Assembly (NCBI RefSeq): GCF_003856835.1
Contig: NZ_CP034145.1
Coordinates: forward strand, 1,426,001 to 1,490,000
Length of the DNA: 64,000 nt
Reading direction: 5' to 3'
DNA from: Haloplanus aerogenes
GTDB taxonomy: Archaea; Halobacteriota; Halobacteria; Halobacteriales; Haloferacaceae
Part shown: positions 18,133-26,185 of the stretch, in pieces
Position numbering within the stretch: position 1 is the stretch's first letter
Layout: each line of letters begins with the position of its first letter
Made by a program: the position numbers and the translations under genes
The notes under the pieces: model-generated
Seen by the model: the letters and a program-made list of their open reading frames with translations, nothing else
What the model was told of the DNA's origin: nothing
Database searches by the model: none

Positions 18133-18148
18133 ACCACTCGGGAGTGGT
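18133..18148. promoter_or_regulatory. Candidate operator: perfect 7-2-7 inverted repeat upstream of the amine oxidase operon
   Basis: ACCACTC-gg-GAGTGGT is an exact palindrome with a two-base centre, ending about seven bases before the TATA element at 18155. Size and placement match the repeat upstream of the SBP56 gene, although the arm sequences differ. TACCACT and AGTGGTGA resemble the split half-sites that haloarchaeal TrmB proteins bind, which fits the divergent TrmB-family gene. Confidence 0.5.
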
Positions 18149-18154
18149 GAATTA

Positions 18155-18164
18155 GGTATAATGC
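18155..18164 (+). promoter_or_regulatory. TATA box of the amine oxidase operon
   Basis: The element ggtataatgc predicts a transcript start near 18187. The amine oxidase starts at 18273, so the mRNA has a leader of about 85 bases that contains a short ORF. The DNA here (18050-18270) is clearly AT-richer than its neighbours. Confidence 0.55.
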
Positions 18165-18198
18165 AACACACCGTCGTCTATTCTACGTGATTCAGACG

Positions 18199-18282
18199 AT
18201 GATCGACCAACGATATGCGATAAAGAACGACGAACGATTAGTGATGGAGGCAATCGATGGGGTGATCACCGAATGGCAGTAG
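18199..18282 (+). CDS. Possible 27-residue leader ORF overlapping the amine oxidase start
   Basis: An ATG at 18199 opens a short ORF (MIDQRYAIKNDE, then RLVMEAIDGVITEWQ) ending in TAG at 18280-18282, in a different frame from the amine oxidase gene and overlapping it by ten bases. It lies just after the predicted transcript start. The overlap would allow translational coupling. It may equally be chance; no homology was recognised and no strong ribosome site was seen. Confidence 0.25.
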   Translation: MIDQRYAIKNDERLVMEAIDGVITEWQ

Positions 18283-20216
18283 ACCTCGACGAGACGGCGG
18301 TGACCCACCCGCTCGACCCCCTCGCGACCGAGGAGATTTCGGCCGCCGTCGACGTCCTTGAAGCCGAGTGGGACGTGGCCGACGACGCGGTGTATCACAA
18401 CGTCGTCCTCGACGAACCGGAGAAGGAGTTCGTCAAGGCGTACGAGGACGGCGATCACTTCGACCGCGAGGCGTTCATCGTCGTCCGACAGGACGGCGAG
18501 ACGTACGAAGCGACAGTGTCGATCACGGGTGAGGAACTCCTCGGTGTCGAACACATCGAGGGCGTTCAGCCCGCGATCACGCCGCCGGAGGTCGAACAGG
18601 CCGAACAGGCCGTCATCAACGATCCCGAGTGGCAGGAGGCGGCCGCCAAGCGCGGCGTCGAGAACTTCGATCTGGCGATCGTCGATCCGTGGCCCGCGAG
18701 CGGGTTCGAACCCGACTCCCACGACGACCGGCGACTCGTCCGCGGCCTCTCGTGGATTCGGACCGAGGAGGAGGACAACGGTTACGCCCGCCCCATCGAG
18801 GGTCTGTTCGCCTTCGTCGACCTCGACGAGATGGAGGTCGTGAAAATCGAGGACAACGGCGTCGTCGACGAGGACAGTCCTCTGCCGCCGGAGGACGCCG
18901 ACTTCCGGGCCGACCGGGTCGACACCCGCGACGACTTCAAACACCTCGACGTGGTGCAACCCGAGGGCCCGAGTTTCGAGGTCGACGGCCAGACCGTCGA
19001 GTGGCTGGACTGGGAGTTCCAGGTCGGCTGGACGCCCCGCGAGGGTCTCGTCTTCCACGACGTGACCTTCGATGACGACGGCGAGCAACGGAAGGTGCTC
19101 CACCGCGCGTCCGCTTCGGAGATGGCCGTCCCCTACGGCGACAGCGACCCCAACCACTCCTGGAAGGACGCCTTCGACATCGGTGAGTTCCACGTCGGCC
19201 GGATGGCGAACGTGCTGACCGAGGGCTGTGACTGCCTCGGCGAGATGCACTACTTCGACGTGGTGATGAACGACACCAACGGCGATCCGAAGACGATGCC
19301 CAACGCCATCTGTATGCACGAGGAGGACGACGGCGTCCTCTGGAAACACACGGAGTGGCGAAAGGGCCACACCGAAGTCCGTCGCCGTCGTCGTCTCGTC
19401 GTTTCCTTCATCGCGACCGTCTACAACTACGACTACGGCTTCTACTGGTACTTCTACCCCGACGGCTCCATCGAGGGCGAAGTCCGCCTGACGGGCATCG
19501 ACTCCAACGGTGCGGTGCCGGCGGATTCGGACTCCACCGACAGCAACGAGGAGTACGAAGTCGTCGCCCCGCAGGTCAAGACGCCCATCCACCAGCATCA
19601 CTTCAACTTCCGGCTGGACTTCGACATCGACGACACGCCGAACCGGGTGAAGGAGGTCCACAACGAACCCATCGGCAGCGAGCGCAAGAACGGGTTCAAG
19701 GCCGCGGAGACGCTGCTGGAGACCGAACAGGAGGCCCGCGACGACATCGACCCGCTGAAGGGGAAACACTGGCGCGTCGAGAGTACGGAGACGACGAACT
19801 CCTACGGACGGCCGTGTGGCTTCAAACTCGAACCCCACTCGAACGTGAAGTCGCCGGCCAAGCCCACGTCGAGCGTGAAGCGCCGCGCCGGCTTCATCCA
19901 CAACAACTTCTGGGTGACGCCGTACGACGAGGACGAACAGTTCGCGGCGGGCGACTACCCCAACCAGAACGACGAGACGACGGGACTGGCGGAGTGGACC
20001 GAACAGGACCGCGACATCGTCGGCGAGGACGTGGTGCTGTGGTACACGCTCGGCGTCAACCACGTCACTCGTGCGGAGGACTGGCCGGTCCTACCCGTCG
20101 AAATCGCGAGCTTCCACCTCAAGCCCGAGGGCTTCCTCGACAGCAACCCCTCGATCTCGCTCCCGCCGGAGCCGTGCCACACCGAACACGACCTGACCTC
20201 GGTAGGTGACGACTGA
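18273..20216 (+). CDS. tynA: Copper amine oxidase (topaquinone type)
   Basis: This 647-residue enzyme deaminates primary amines to aldehyde, ammonia and hydrogen peroxide. The self-processed cofactor tyrosine is Y386 in TVYNYDYGFYW. Copper ligands are H440 and H442 (HQHHFNF) and a third His in NHVTRAEDWPVLP (about H597). The catalytic-base Asp lies in DAFDIGEF (about D302), followed by the family stretch GCDCLGEMHYFD. There is no signal peptide, so it is cytoplasmic. Its stop overlaps the amt start by one base. Regulation is probably by the divergent TrmB-like protein. Confidence 0.93.
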   Translation: MAVDLDETAVTHPLDPLATEEISAAVDVLEAEWDVADDAVYHNVVLDEPEKEFVKAYEDGDHFDREAFIVVRQDGETYEATVSITGEELLGVEHIEGVQPAITPPEVEQAEQAVINDPEWQEAAAKRGVENFDLAIVDPWPASGFEPDSHDDRRLVRGLSWIRTEEEDNGYARPIEGLFAFVDLDEMEVVKIEDNGVVDEDSPLPPEDADFRADRVDTRDDFKHLDVVQPEGPSFEVDGQTVEWLDWEFQVGWTPREGLVFHDVTFDDDGEQRKVLHRASASEMAVPYGDSDPNHSWKDAFDIGEFHVGRMANVLTEGCDCLGEMHYFDVVMNDTNGDPKTMPNAICMHEEDDGVLWKHTEWRKGHTEVRRRRRLVVSFIATVYNYDYGFYWYFYPDGSIEGEVRLTGIDSNGAVPADSDSTDSNEEYEVVAPQVKTPIHQHHFNFRLDFDIDDTPNRVKEVHNEPIGSERKNGFKAAETLLETEQEARDDIDPLKGKHWRVESTETTNSYGRPCGFKLEPHSNVKSPAKPTSSVKRRAGFIHNNFWVTPYDEDEQFAAGDYPNQNDETTGLAEWTEQDRDIVGEDVVLWYTLGVNHVTRAEDWPVLPVEIASFHLKPEGFLDSNPSISLPPEPCHTEHDLTSVGDD

Positions 20217-21553
20217 TGACGGGGTTCCTGCAGATCGATCCGTCCGTCGTCGCCGAGGGGGTCAACCTCCTCTGGGTCATGGTCGCCACCTTCCTCGTGT
20301 TCTTCATGCACGCGGGCTTCGGCATGCTCGAATCCGGGCAGGTCCGCTCGAAGAACGTCGCGAACCAGTTGACGAAGAACGTCCTGACGTGGGGCGTCGG
20401 CGTCCTCGCGTACTTCATTGTCGGCGTCGGCGTCTCGGCTATCGTCGCGGGAATCACCTCGGGTAGCGGCGTCAGCCTCGCGAGTGCCTACGCCTACTAC
20501 TCCGGCGGATCGACGGCGTGGGCGAGCATCCTCTTCGGCGCCGCGTTCTCGATGGTCGCCGCGTCCATCGTCTCCGGTGCCGTCGCCGAACGCGCCCAAC
20601 TGCGTGGCTACCTCGTGTTCACGGTGCTCGTCGGGGCACTCATCTACCCCGTCGCCACCGGCCTGACGTGGGGTGGCGGCTTCCTCTCGGTCCTCGGCTT
20701 CCAGGACTTCGCCGGTGCCGCCGTCGTCCACATGACCGGCGGTGTCTGCGGGCTGGTCGCGGCGTACATCGTCGGCCCGCGTGTCGGCCGGTTCGACGCC
20801 GACGGCTCCCCGAACGTCATCCCCGGCCACTCCCTGCCCTACGCCATCCTCGGGACGCTGATCCTCGCGTTCGGCTGGTACGGCTTCAACGTCGGCACCG
20901 CCGTCAACGTCTTCCAGGTCACCGACGCTGGCGAACTCGCACTCGCCGACTACGCCTACGCGGGTCGTGTCGCGATCAACACGGCCCTCGTCATGGGCAC
21001 CGGCAGCATCGGTGCTGCCGCGGTGAGCGTCGTCCGTAGCGGCAAGGTCGACAGCCTCATGACCGCAAACGGCCTGCTGGCCGGTCTCGTCAGCGTCTGT
21101 TCCATCGCGGCGGTGGCGAGTTGGCCCGCGACGCTCGTCGTCGGGTTCATCGCCGGCGTGCAGGTCGTCCTCGTCTTCGATCTGCTGGAGAAGTTCGGCA
21201 TCGACGACGTGTGTGCGGTCTTCCCGGTTCACGGCTCCGCGGGTCTCCTCAGCGCCCTCGCCTACCCCTTCGTCAACACGACCGCCGCCTTCTCGGTCTC
21301 CCAGTTGGTGACCCAGATCGTCGGCGTCGTCGTGCTGGCAGTGTGGGCCGGCGTGATCACCTTCCTCATCTACGGGCTCCTGAAAGCTCTCGGCTGGGCC
21401 CGGGTGAGCGAGGCACACGAACGCGAGGGGCTCGACTCCTCGGAACACGGCATCGTCACCTACCCCGAATTCGGCGACAACACCGTCGGCAGCGCGGGGC
21501 GGCCGGGCGGTACGACCGCCGCCGACGGCACGGGGGTGTCCGACGATGACTGA
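20216..21553 (+). CDS. amt: Ammonium transporter Amt
   Basis: This 445-residue transporter has about eleven helices. The signature [15 protein letters not shown] is near residue 33, and the pore twin His residues are in VVHMTGG (about H172) and FPVHGSAG (about H339). A hydrophilic C-terminal tail ([15 protein letters not shown]) is the usual GlnK contact region. It lies between a copper amine oxidase and glnB and overlaps both, so ammonium released from amines may be sensed or retained by this module. Confidence 0.96.
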   Translation: MTGFLQIDPSVVAEGVNLLWVMVATFLVFFMHAGFGMLESGQVRSKNVANQLTKNVLTWGVGVLAYFIVGVGVSAIVAGITSGSGVSLASAYAYYSGGSTAWASILFGAAFSMVAASIVSGAVAERAQLRGYLVFTVLVGALIYPVATGLTWGGGFLSVLGFQDFAGAAVVHMTGGVCGLVAAYIVGPRVGRFDADGSPNVIPGHSLPYAILGTLILAFGWYGFNVGTAVNVFQVTDAGELALADYAYAGRVAINTALVMGTGSIGAAAVSVVRSGKVDSLMTANGLLAGLVSVCSIAAVASWPATLVVGFIAGVQVVLVFDLLEKFGIDDVCAVFPVHGSAGLLSALAYPFVNTTAAFSVSQLVTQIVGVVVLAVWAGVITFLIYGLLKALGWARVSEAHEREGLDSSEHGIVTYPEFGDNTVGSAGRPGGTTAADGTGVSDDD

Positions 21554-21893
21554 GATCGAGATGGTGATCGCCTACATCCGCCCGGACACGCTCGGCGCGG
21601 TGAAACAGGCCGTCGCCGAAGCCGGTGCTCCCTCGATCACCGTCTCGAACGTCTCCGGCCGCGGCTCCCAGCCCGCGAAGAAGGGCCAGTGGCGCGGCGA
21701 GGAGTACACCGTCGACCTCCACCAGAAGACGAAAGTCGAGTGCGTCGTCGCCGACGTGGACGGTTCGGACGTGGCCGACGCCATCCGCGACGCCGCCCAC
21801 ACGGGTGAACCCGGCGACGGCAAGATATTCATCATGCCCGTCGACGACGCGATTCAGGTTCGCACGGGCAAGGAGGGCCCCGACGCGGTCTGA
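21546..21893 (+). CDS. glnB: PII nitrogen regulatory protein (GlnB/GlnK family)
   Basis: This 115-residue PII protein overlaps amt by eight bases, the classic amtB-glnK pair. It contains the T-loop region [14 protein letters not shown] with GEEYTVDL (uridylylatable-type Tyr present), [10 protein letters not shown], and the nucleotide-binding [17 protein letters not shown]. It should block Amt according to ATP/ADP and 2-oxoglutarate status. Confidence 0.96.
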   Translation: MTEIEMVIAYIRPDTLGAVKQAVAEAGAPSITVSNVSGRGSQPAKKGQWRGEEYTVDLHQKTKVECVVADVDGSDVADAIRDAAHTGEPGDGKIFIMPVDDAIQVRTGKEGPDAV

Positions 21894-21939
21894 TCTGATT
21901 CCCACTCCCCGCCACACACCATCGTCAGCCCTCCCTTCC

Positions 21940-22689
21940 ATGTTCCACCACGTACTCCACTGCCGTCCGACCACTGCCAGCCGACGGCTCCGCCGGGCCG
22001 TCACCGCCGCCGTCGGCACGGCCCTCCTCGCCGCCCCCGTGGCCGCCCACGGTGCGGCCGAGCGCGCCGTCGGCGTCACCTTCCCCGCCGTCGTCGTCGG
22101 CTCCGTCGTCGCCAGTCTCCTCGGCGGCGGTCTCATCCTCGCGGCGCTTGACCGCCTGCCCCGCTGGCGGCGAGCCGTCCCGTTCCTCGTCCTCGCGCTC
22201 GGCAGCCTCTCGCTCGTCCTCGCCGTGGCCGACCGGCCATCCGGCGCGCTCTTCGGTGGCGTCGTCGGCGCGGGGGCCGTCGCCCTCGTCCGTACTCGCT
22301 CTGTCACTGACTGTGGTGCCTGCGCGGACGCCGCGCTCGGTGCGGTGACCTTCCACCGCGGCTTCGAAGGCGTCGTCCTCGCCACCGTCTACGCTGCCGA
22401 CGCCGCACTCGGCCTCCTCGGTGCGGCCGTCCTCGCCCTCCACGCCGCGGCCGAGACGGCCGCCGTCGGGTCGCTGTACGCCGCAACCCGTCGCCACGCC
22501 GTCGCCGCCGTCTGCCTCCTGCAGGTCGGCTTCGTCGTCGGTGTCGCCGTCGGCTGGGGTGCCGTCGACGCCGTGTCGCCGACCGCCGAAGCCGGACTCC
22601 TGGCGTTCGTCGGGAGCGTCCTCCTCGCCGTCGGTGCTCGCGAGGGATACCACCGCTACGCCGACCGACAGTCGACTCTCGCGGCGTAA
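21940..22689 (+). CDS. ZIP-like polytopic membrane protein (paralog 2), possible metal transporter
   Basis: This 249-residue protein is closely similar to the product at 16550. The N-terminus is signal-like, ending APVAA-HG (predicted mature His37). The core TDCGACADAALGAVT (C125, C128) is followed by HRGFEG (H139, E143) and HAAAET (H168, E172). Around these motifs the two paralogs are nearly identical over 55 residues. It follows glnB by 46 bases and is probably part of the amine oxidase operon. The linkage to a second presumed copper enzyme suggests metal delivery; this is inference. Confidence 0.77.
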   Translation: MFHHVLHCRPTTASRRLRRAVTAAVGTALLAAPVAAHGAAERAVGVTFPAVVVGSVVASLLGGGLILAALDRLPRWRRAVPFLVLALGSLSLVLAVADRPSGALFGGVVGAGAVALVRTRSVTDCGACADAALGAVTFHRGFEGVVLATVYAADAALGLLGAAVLALHAAAETAAVGSLYAATRRHAVAAVCLLQVGFVVGVAVGWGAVDAVSPTAEAGLLAFVGSVLLAVGAREGYHRYADRQSTLAA

Positions 22690-22741
22690 GTCGACGGGTG
22701 AGCAACAGGGCTATACGCTCGACACCCTCACACGCCGTCAG

Positions 22742-23184
22742 ATGCTGTTTCCCACGCATCTCGTCGCGGCGTACGTCCTCGGGAGATGGTGGACCTCTCG
22801 ATCCCCCTGCTCGTCGCCGGCGCGGCCCTCCCCGACCTCGTGGACAAGCCGGCGGCGATGGTCGGGATTGTCGACCTCTACCAGTCGGCCGGGCACTCGC
22901 TTCTCCTGCTCGTCGTGGGCTTCGCCGTCGTCTTCCTCCGCCGCGAGTGGACGCCGCTCTGGCTCGGCTGGGCGTCACATCTCCTCCTCGACGCCGCTCA
23001 CATGCTTCTCAACGGCCGAGCGGACGATATTCTATTTCTGGCGTGGCCGGCAATCGAACACACGCCCGCGGTCGATCTCCCGCCCATCGCCTTCTTCCAG
23101 CACTACCTCGGGACGCCGTCGTTTTACGCCGAGTTCGTCGTCTGGGGATTACTGGGATACGTACTGATAGCCGACGGCGAATGA
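22742..23184 (+). pseudogene. Metal-dependent hydrolase-like membrane protein (DUF457/YdjM type), frameshifted
   Basis: A leaderless promoter (ctatacgctc at 22711-22720) points to the ATG at 22742, which encodes MLFPTHLVAAYVLGRW, the standard N-terminus of this membrane family. The family sequence then continues in another frame from about 22786 (VDLSIPLLVAGAALPDLVDKP, then DLYQSAGHS and WASHLLLDAAHMLLNG) to the stop at 23184. Adding one G in the run agatgg-tggacc (22783-22794) would join them as LGRWVDLSIP. This is either a one-base deletion or a sequencing error. An ATG at 22786 could still start a truncated 132-residue product lacking the first helix. Confidence 0.72.
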
Positions 23185-23220
23185 GAGCAACCCGACGCCG
23201 AGCGAGAACGTGTCACTCAC

Positions 23221-23230
23221 TATTAATTTA
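23221..23230 (+). promoter_or_regulatory. TATA box of the TOBE-domain gene
   Basis: tattaattta lies about 30 bases before the ATG at 23258, indicating a leaderless transcript and supporting that start. Confidence 0.55.
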
Positions 23231-23257
23231 AGGCCTCGGCGGACGTTACTCGGAGCG

Positions 23258-23464
23258 ATGGCACTCAGTGCCCGTAACCGGCTCAGTGGAACCGTACAGA
23301 GCGTCGAAACCGACGGCCTGATGGCCGAAGTCGAGATCGAACTCGACGCCGATCAGGTCGTCACCGCCGTCATCACGTCGGGATCGGTCGACCGCCTCGG
23401 TGTCGAGGAAGGGAAAGAGCTCAGCGCCGTCATCAAGGCGACCGAAGTGATGGTCGAGAACTAA
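23258..23464 (+). CDS. TOBE/Mop-domain molybdate-binding protein
   Basis: This single 68-residue TOBE (Mop-like) domain reads MALSARNRLSGTVQSVETD at the N-terminus and ends in SAVIKATEVMVEN. SARNxLxG and the closing IKATEVMV are the usual molybdate/tungstate-binding molbindin motifs. Free-standing Mop proteins store or buffer oxyanion, which fits the Mo and W enzymes encoded 15-20 kb upstream. It ends in a four-base convergent overlap with the methionine synthase gene. Confidence 0.88.
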   Translation: MALSARNRLSGTVQSVETDGLMAEVEIELDADQVVTAVITSGSVDRLGVEEGKELSAVIKATEVMVEN

Positions 23465-24525
23465 TCCGCGCTAACTTCCGGCCCGAGATCGATCTCGCCG
23501 GCGTCGAGTTCGGCCTCGATCTCCCGGGTCGCCGTCACCATATTCTCGATTTTCTGGCGCGCCACGTCACGCGGCAGGAGTTTCACGCCGCAGTCGGGGC
23601 TGACCGTCAGGCGCTCCGGGGGAACGACCTTGAAGCCCTCTTTGATGTTCTCCTTGATCTCCTCGACGCTCTCCACGTCCGTCGTGTGCACGTCGACGAC
23701 GCCGAGGGCGAGGTCGGTCGTGAACTCGGGGTCGGTGAACACGTCGATCTGCTCGTAGTCGCCGTTACAGAGTTCCACGTCGAACTCGTCGATGGGGTAC
23801 TCCAGCAGTTCGGGGTAGATGCGGGAGTAGTCGCCGTAACAGACGTGGAGGCCGATGCGCACTTCGTCGGGGATGTCCGCGACGATGCGGTCCAGACACT
23901 CGCCGACGATGGCGTAGTCGTCCGGTGTCGTCGCCAGCGCGGGTTCGTCGATCTGGATGTAGCGTGCGCCCGCCTCCACGAGCGCTTCGATCTCCTCGTT
24001 GACGAGATCCGCGAGCGCGTAGGAGAGTTCGGCGTCGTCCTCGTAGGCCTCGTTGAACGACCACGAGGCGAGGGTGTAGGGACCGGTGATCGGCATCTTC
24101 ACCGGCTTGCTCGCGGCGGCGTGGGTGAACTCGAACTCGTCGACCAGCCACGACTCGTCGTACTCGACGTCGTCGACGACGGAGGGCTTGTCGAAGTAGT
24201 TGTGCCCCCACACCTTCACGGGCCCGTTGAACTCGTAGCCCTCGATGCGGTCGGCGAAGAACTCGACCATCTCGTTGCGGCGCATCTCGCCGTCCGAGAC
24301 GGTGTCCAGCCCCGTCCGCTCATGTTCGTCGATGATGACGCGACAGGCGTCGTCGTGGGCCTCGTGGAGGTGGTCCTCCGTGAACTTCGAATCGGGGTCG
24401 TCCGCGAGGTCGGACACCCGGTTGAGCCACTTGGGCTTCGGGTAGGAGCCGACGATGGAGGTCAGCAGGAAGTGCTCGTTCGGGTGGTCGTCGGGGCGGA
24501 ACTGCTCGCGGTTGTTCTCGCTCAT
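23461..24525 (-). CDS. Methionine synthase, catalytic (MetE C-terminal-type) protein
   Basis: This 354-residue protein matches the catalytic half of cobalamin-independent methionine synthase. Zinc ligands are visible as H227 and C229 (LHVCYGD), E251 and C312 (SPDCGVK), with the substrate region IQIDEPALA. Bacterial MetE is about twice this length. Archaeal enzymes of this size take methyl groups from a donor other than folyl-triglutamate, for example a methylcorrinoid protein. It overlaps the upstream partner by four bases, so the two are made together. Confidence 0.9.
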   Translation of the reverse strand: MSENNREQFRPDDHPNEHFLLTSIVGSYPKPKWLNRVSDLADDPDSKFTEDHLHEAHDDACRVIIDEHERTGLDTVSDGEMRRNEMVEFFADRIEGYEFNGPVKVWGHNYFDKPSVVDDVEYDESWLVDEFEFTHAAASKPVKMPITGPYTLASWSFNEAYEDDAELSYALADLVNEEIEALVEAGARYIQIDEPALATTPDDYAIVGECLDRIVADIPDEVRIGLHVCYGDYSRIYPELLEYPIDEFDVELCNGDYEQIDVFTDPEFTTDLALGVVDVHTTDVESVEEIKENIKEGFKVVPPERLTVSPDCGVKLLPRDVARQKIENMVTATREIEAELDAGEIDLGPEVSAD

Positions 24526-25508
24526 GCGTCCACCTCCGCGAGCGCGGCGGCGTCACCGAGCGCCGCGAGTTTGTCCTCGAACTTGTTCACCGGCAGGTAG
24601 AACAGTTCGGTGTTGGAGGTGACGTAGGCTCGCTCGAAGTCGGTGTGGGTGTTGTCGTCGACCCACTCGACGCGGTCGCGGATCGTCTCCGGCGACTCGA
24701 CGAGCGTGTTCTGGCCGTCGACGAGGCCCATCGAAATCTGCGATTTCGTGCCGTACTCGTTGATGTTGTAGAGCGAGGCGTCGGCGTCGGTGACGAAGTC
24801 GAAGCCGATGGCGTCCACGTCGGCGTCCATCAGGTGCGCGTACGTCTTCTCCGGCACTGCGCCCCAGTAGGTGTGGACGACCACGTCGGCGTCGGTGGCG
24901 TCGGCCACCGCGTCGATGGCGGCGCTCGCGCGTTCGTTCGTGTCCTCGTCCGGCGCGTTCTCGACCAGCGAGGGTTCGAGCAGGAACAGCGTCTCGTGGC
25001 TCGGGAACGCGTCGACCTCGCCAGCGAGGAACTCGGCGATAGCGTCGAGGAAGTCCGCCTCGTCGCCGTAGTACTCGTCGGTCGCGAGGTCGGCGAGCGA
25101 GTACGGGCCCGGCAGAACGGCCTGCAGGTCGTCGGCGTCGACGGCATCCAGTTCGGCGGCCACGTCGCCCGAGGGCGTGAGTTCGCCCCGTACCTGCGGG
25201 TCGCGGTAGAAGTTGTTGTTGTCGTAGTAGCGAACGATCCCGCCCGTCTCGACGTTCTCGTGAACCGTCAGCGGGTGGGCGAGCATGTCGTCCCAGCGAA
25301 GCTGTCCCTCGACGACGCGGTCGAGGCCGGCGTCGACCTGCGCGTCGACGACCTCGCTTCGCGCGCGATCGTAGGCGTCGACGATCTCCGGCCCCTCGTC
25401 GCCGCTGACGAGATCGCCCTTCTGATGGCCTTTCAGCTCCGATAGTTCGTCTTTCGCCCAGTCGGGAAGCGGATACAGTCCCGGTGTGGTGGCGACCAGT
25501 TCGGTCAT
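24522..25508 (-). CDS. MetE-like protein (N-terminal-type partner of methionine synthase)
   Basis: This 328-residue TIM-barrel-like protein is related to the UROD/MetE superfamily. It starts TTPGLYPLPDWAKDELSE and contains LPGPYSLADLATDEYYGD and VHTYWGAVPEKTY. The zinc triad Cys residues of the catalytic protein are absent. It is translationally coupled (ATGA) to the catalytic gene and probably forms the other half of a split methionine synthase or presents the methyl donor. The exact role is not established by the sequence. Confidence 0.83.
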   Translation of the reverse strand: MTELVATTPGLYPLPDWAKDELSELKGHQKGDLVSGDEGPEIVDAYDRARSEVVDAQVDAGLDRVVEGQLRWDDMLAHPLTVHENVETGGIVRYYDNNNFYRDPQVRGELTPSGDVAAELDAVDADDLQAVLPGPYSLADLATDEYYGDEADFLDAIAEFLAGEVDAFPSHETLFLLEPSLVENAPDEDTNERASAAIDAVADATDADVVVHTYWGAVPEKTYAHLMDADVDAIGFDFVTDADASLYNINEYGTKSQISMGLVDGQNTLVESPETIRDRVEWVDDNTHTDFERAYVTSNTELFYLPVNKFEDKLAALGDAAALAEVDA

Positions 25509-25532
25509 CGAATTTGGCTTGGTGATGCCGTC

Positions 25533-25544
25533 GCTTAATATTTG
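25533..25544 (-). promoter_or_regulatory. TATA box of the methionine synthase operon
   Basis: On the minus strand the element reads caaatattaagc, about 30 bases before the ATG at 25508. Flanking ttggctt and aaaccaaa stretches could form a loose inverted repeat around it, but the match is weak. Confidence 0.5.
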
Positions 25545-25570
25545 CTAAACCAAAATATGTCCTACAGTTA

Positions 25571-26185
25571 TTATTCGAGTCGAAGGATCGACAGCACCTC
25601 GAAGGGGTACGACTCCTGCCGGACCGTCGAGACGGCGAAACCGTTCGCCTCCGCGCGGTCGACGACCGTCTCGAACCCGGTGAGACTGCTCACGAGGAGG
25701 AGGACGACGCCGTCCGGCCGGAGCACCCGCCCCACCGTATCGAGGAAGGGATCGATCACCTCGCGGCCGGACTCGCCGCCGGAGAGCGCCCGCTCCATCG
25801 AATCGTCCCACTCGTTGTCCGGATCGGTGGGGAGGTAGGGCGGGTTGAAGGCGACGGTGTCGAACGCCTCGTCACGGAAGGGTTCCACGAGGTCGGCGCG
25901 GACGACCGGCACCCCCCGGTCCCGTGCCTGCCGGCAGGCCGCGAGGTTGTAGTCGCTGGCGACGACCTCGGCGTCCGTCTCCGTCGCAATCCGCTCGGCC
26001 ACCCAGCCCGATCCCGTGCCCACTTCGAGCGTTCGGCCACGGGCGTGTTCGACCGCCGCCTCTGCGAGGAGACGGGAGTCCTCCGCGGGCTGGTACACCT
26101 CACGCTCCAGTCCACGGCGCTCCGCGAGATCGTCGCGGGTAGTCGTGTCCCCGGACTCGCCGGCGCTCGTGTCGTCGTCACTCAT
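25571..26185 (-). CDS. HemK2/Mtq2-type protein or RNA methyltransferase
   Basis: This 204-residue SAM-dependent methyltransferase has EVYQPAEDSRLLAEA, the SAM loop LEVGTGSGWVAE and the catalytic NPPYLP motif. The VYxPxEDS opening and short length place it with the archaeal HemK-related Mtq2 group that methylates a Gln of release factor, possibly with other targets. It is last in the ksgA-mscS operon, overlapping mscS by eight bases. An acidic N-terminal tail (SDDDTSAGESGD) precedes the domain. Confidence 0.88.
   Translation of the reverse strand: MSDDDTSAGESGDTTTRDDLAERRGLEREVYQPAEDSRLLAEAAVEHARGRTLEVGTGSGWVAERIATETDAEVVASDYNLAACRQARDRGVPVVRADLVEPFRDEAFDTVAFNPPYLPTDPDNEWDDSMERALSGGESGREVIDPFLDTVGRVLRPDGVVLLLVSSLTGFETVVDRAEANGFAVSTVRQESYPFEVLSILRLE

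Noticed and set aside
18192-20063. Long open frame on the minus strand opposite the amine oxidase gene
   Set aside because: It is a GC-driven antisense frame. Its translation has no recognisable domain, while the plus strand carries intact copper amine oxidase motifs.
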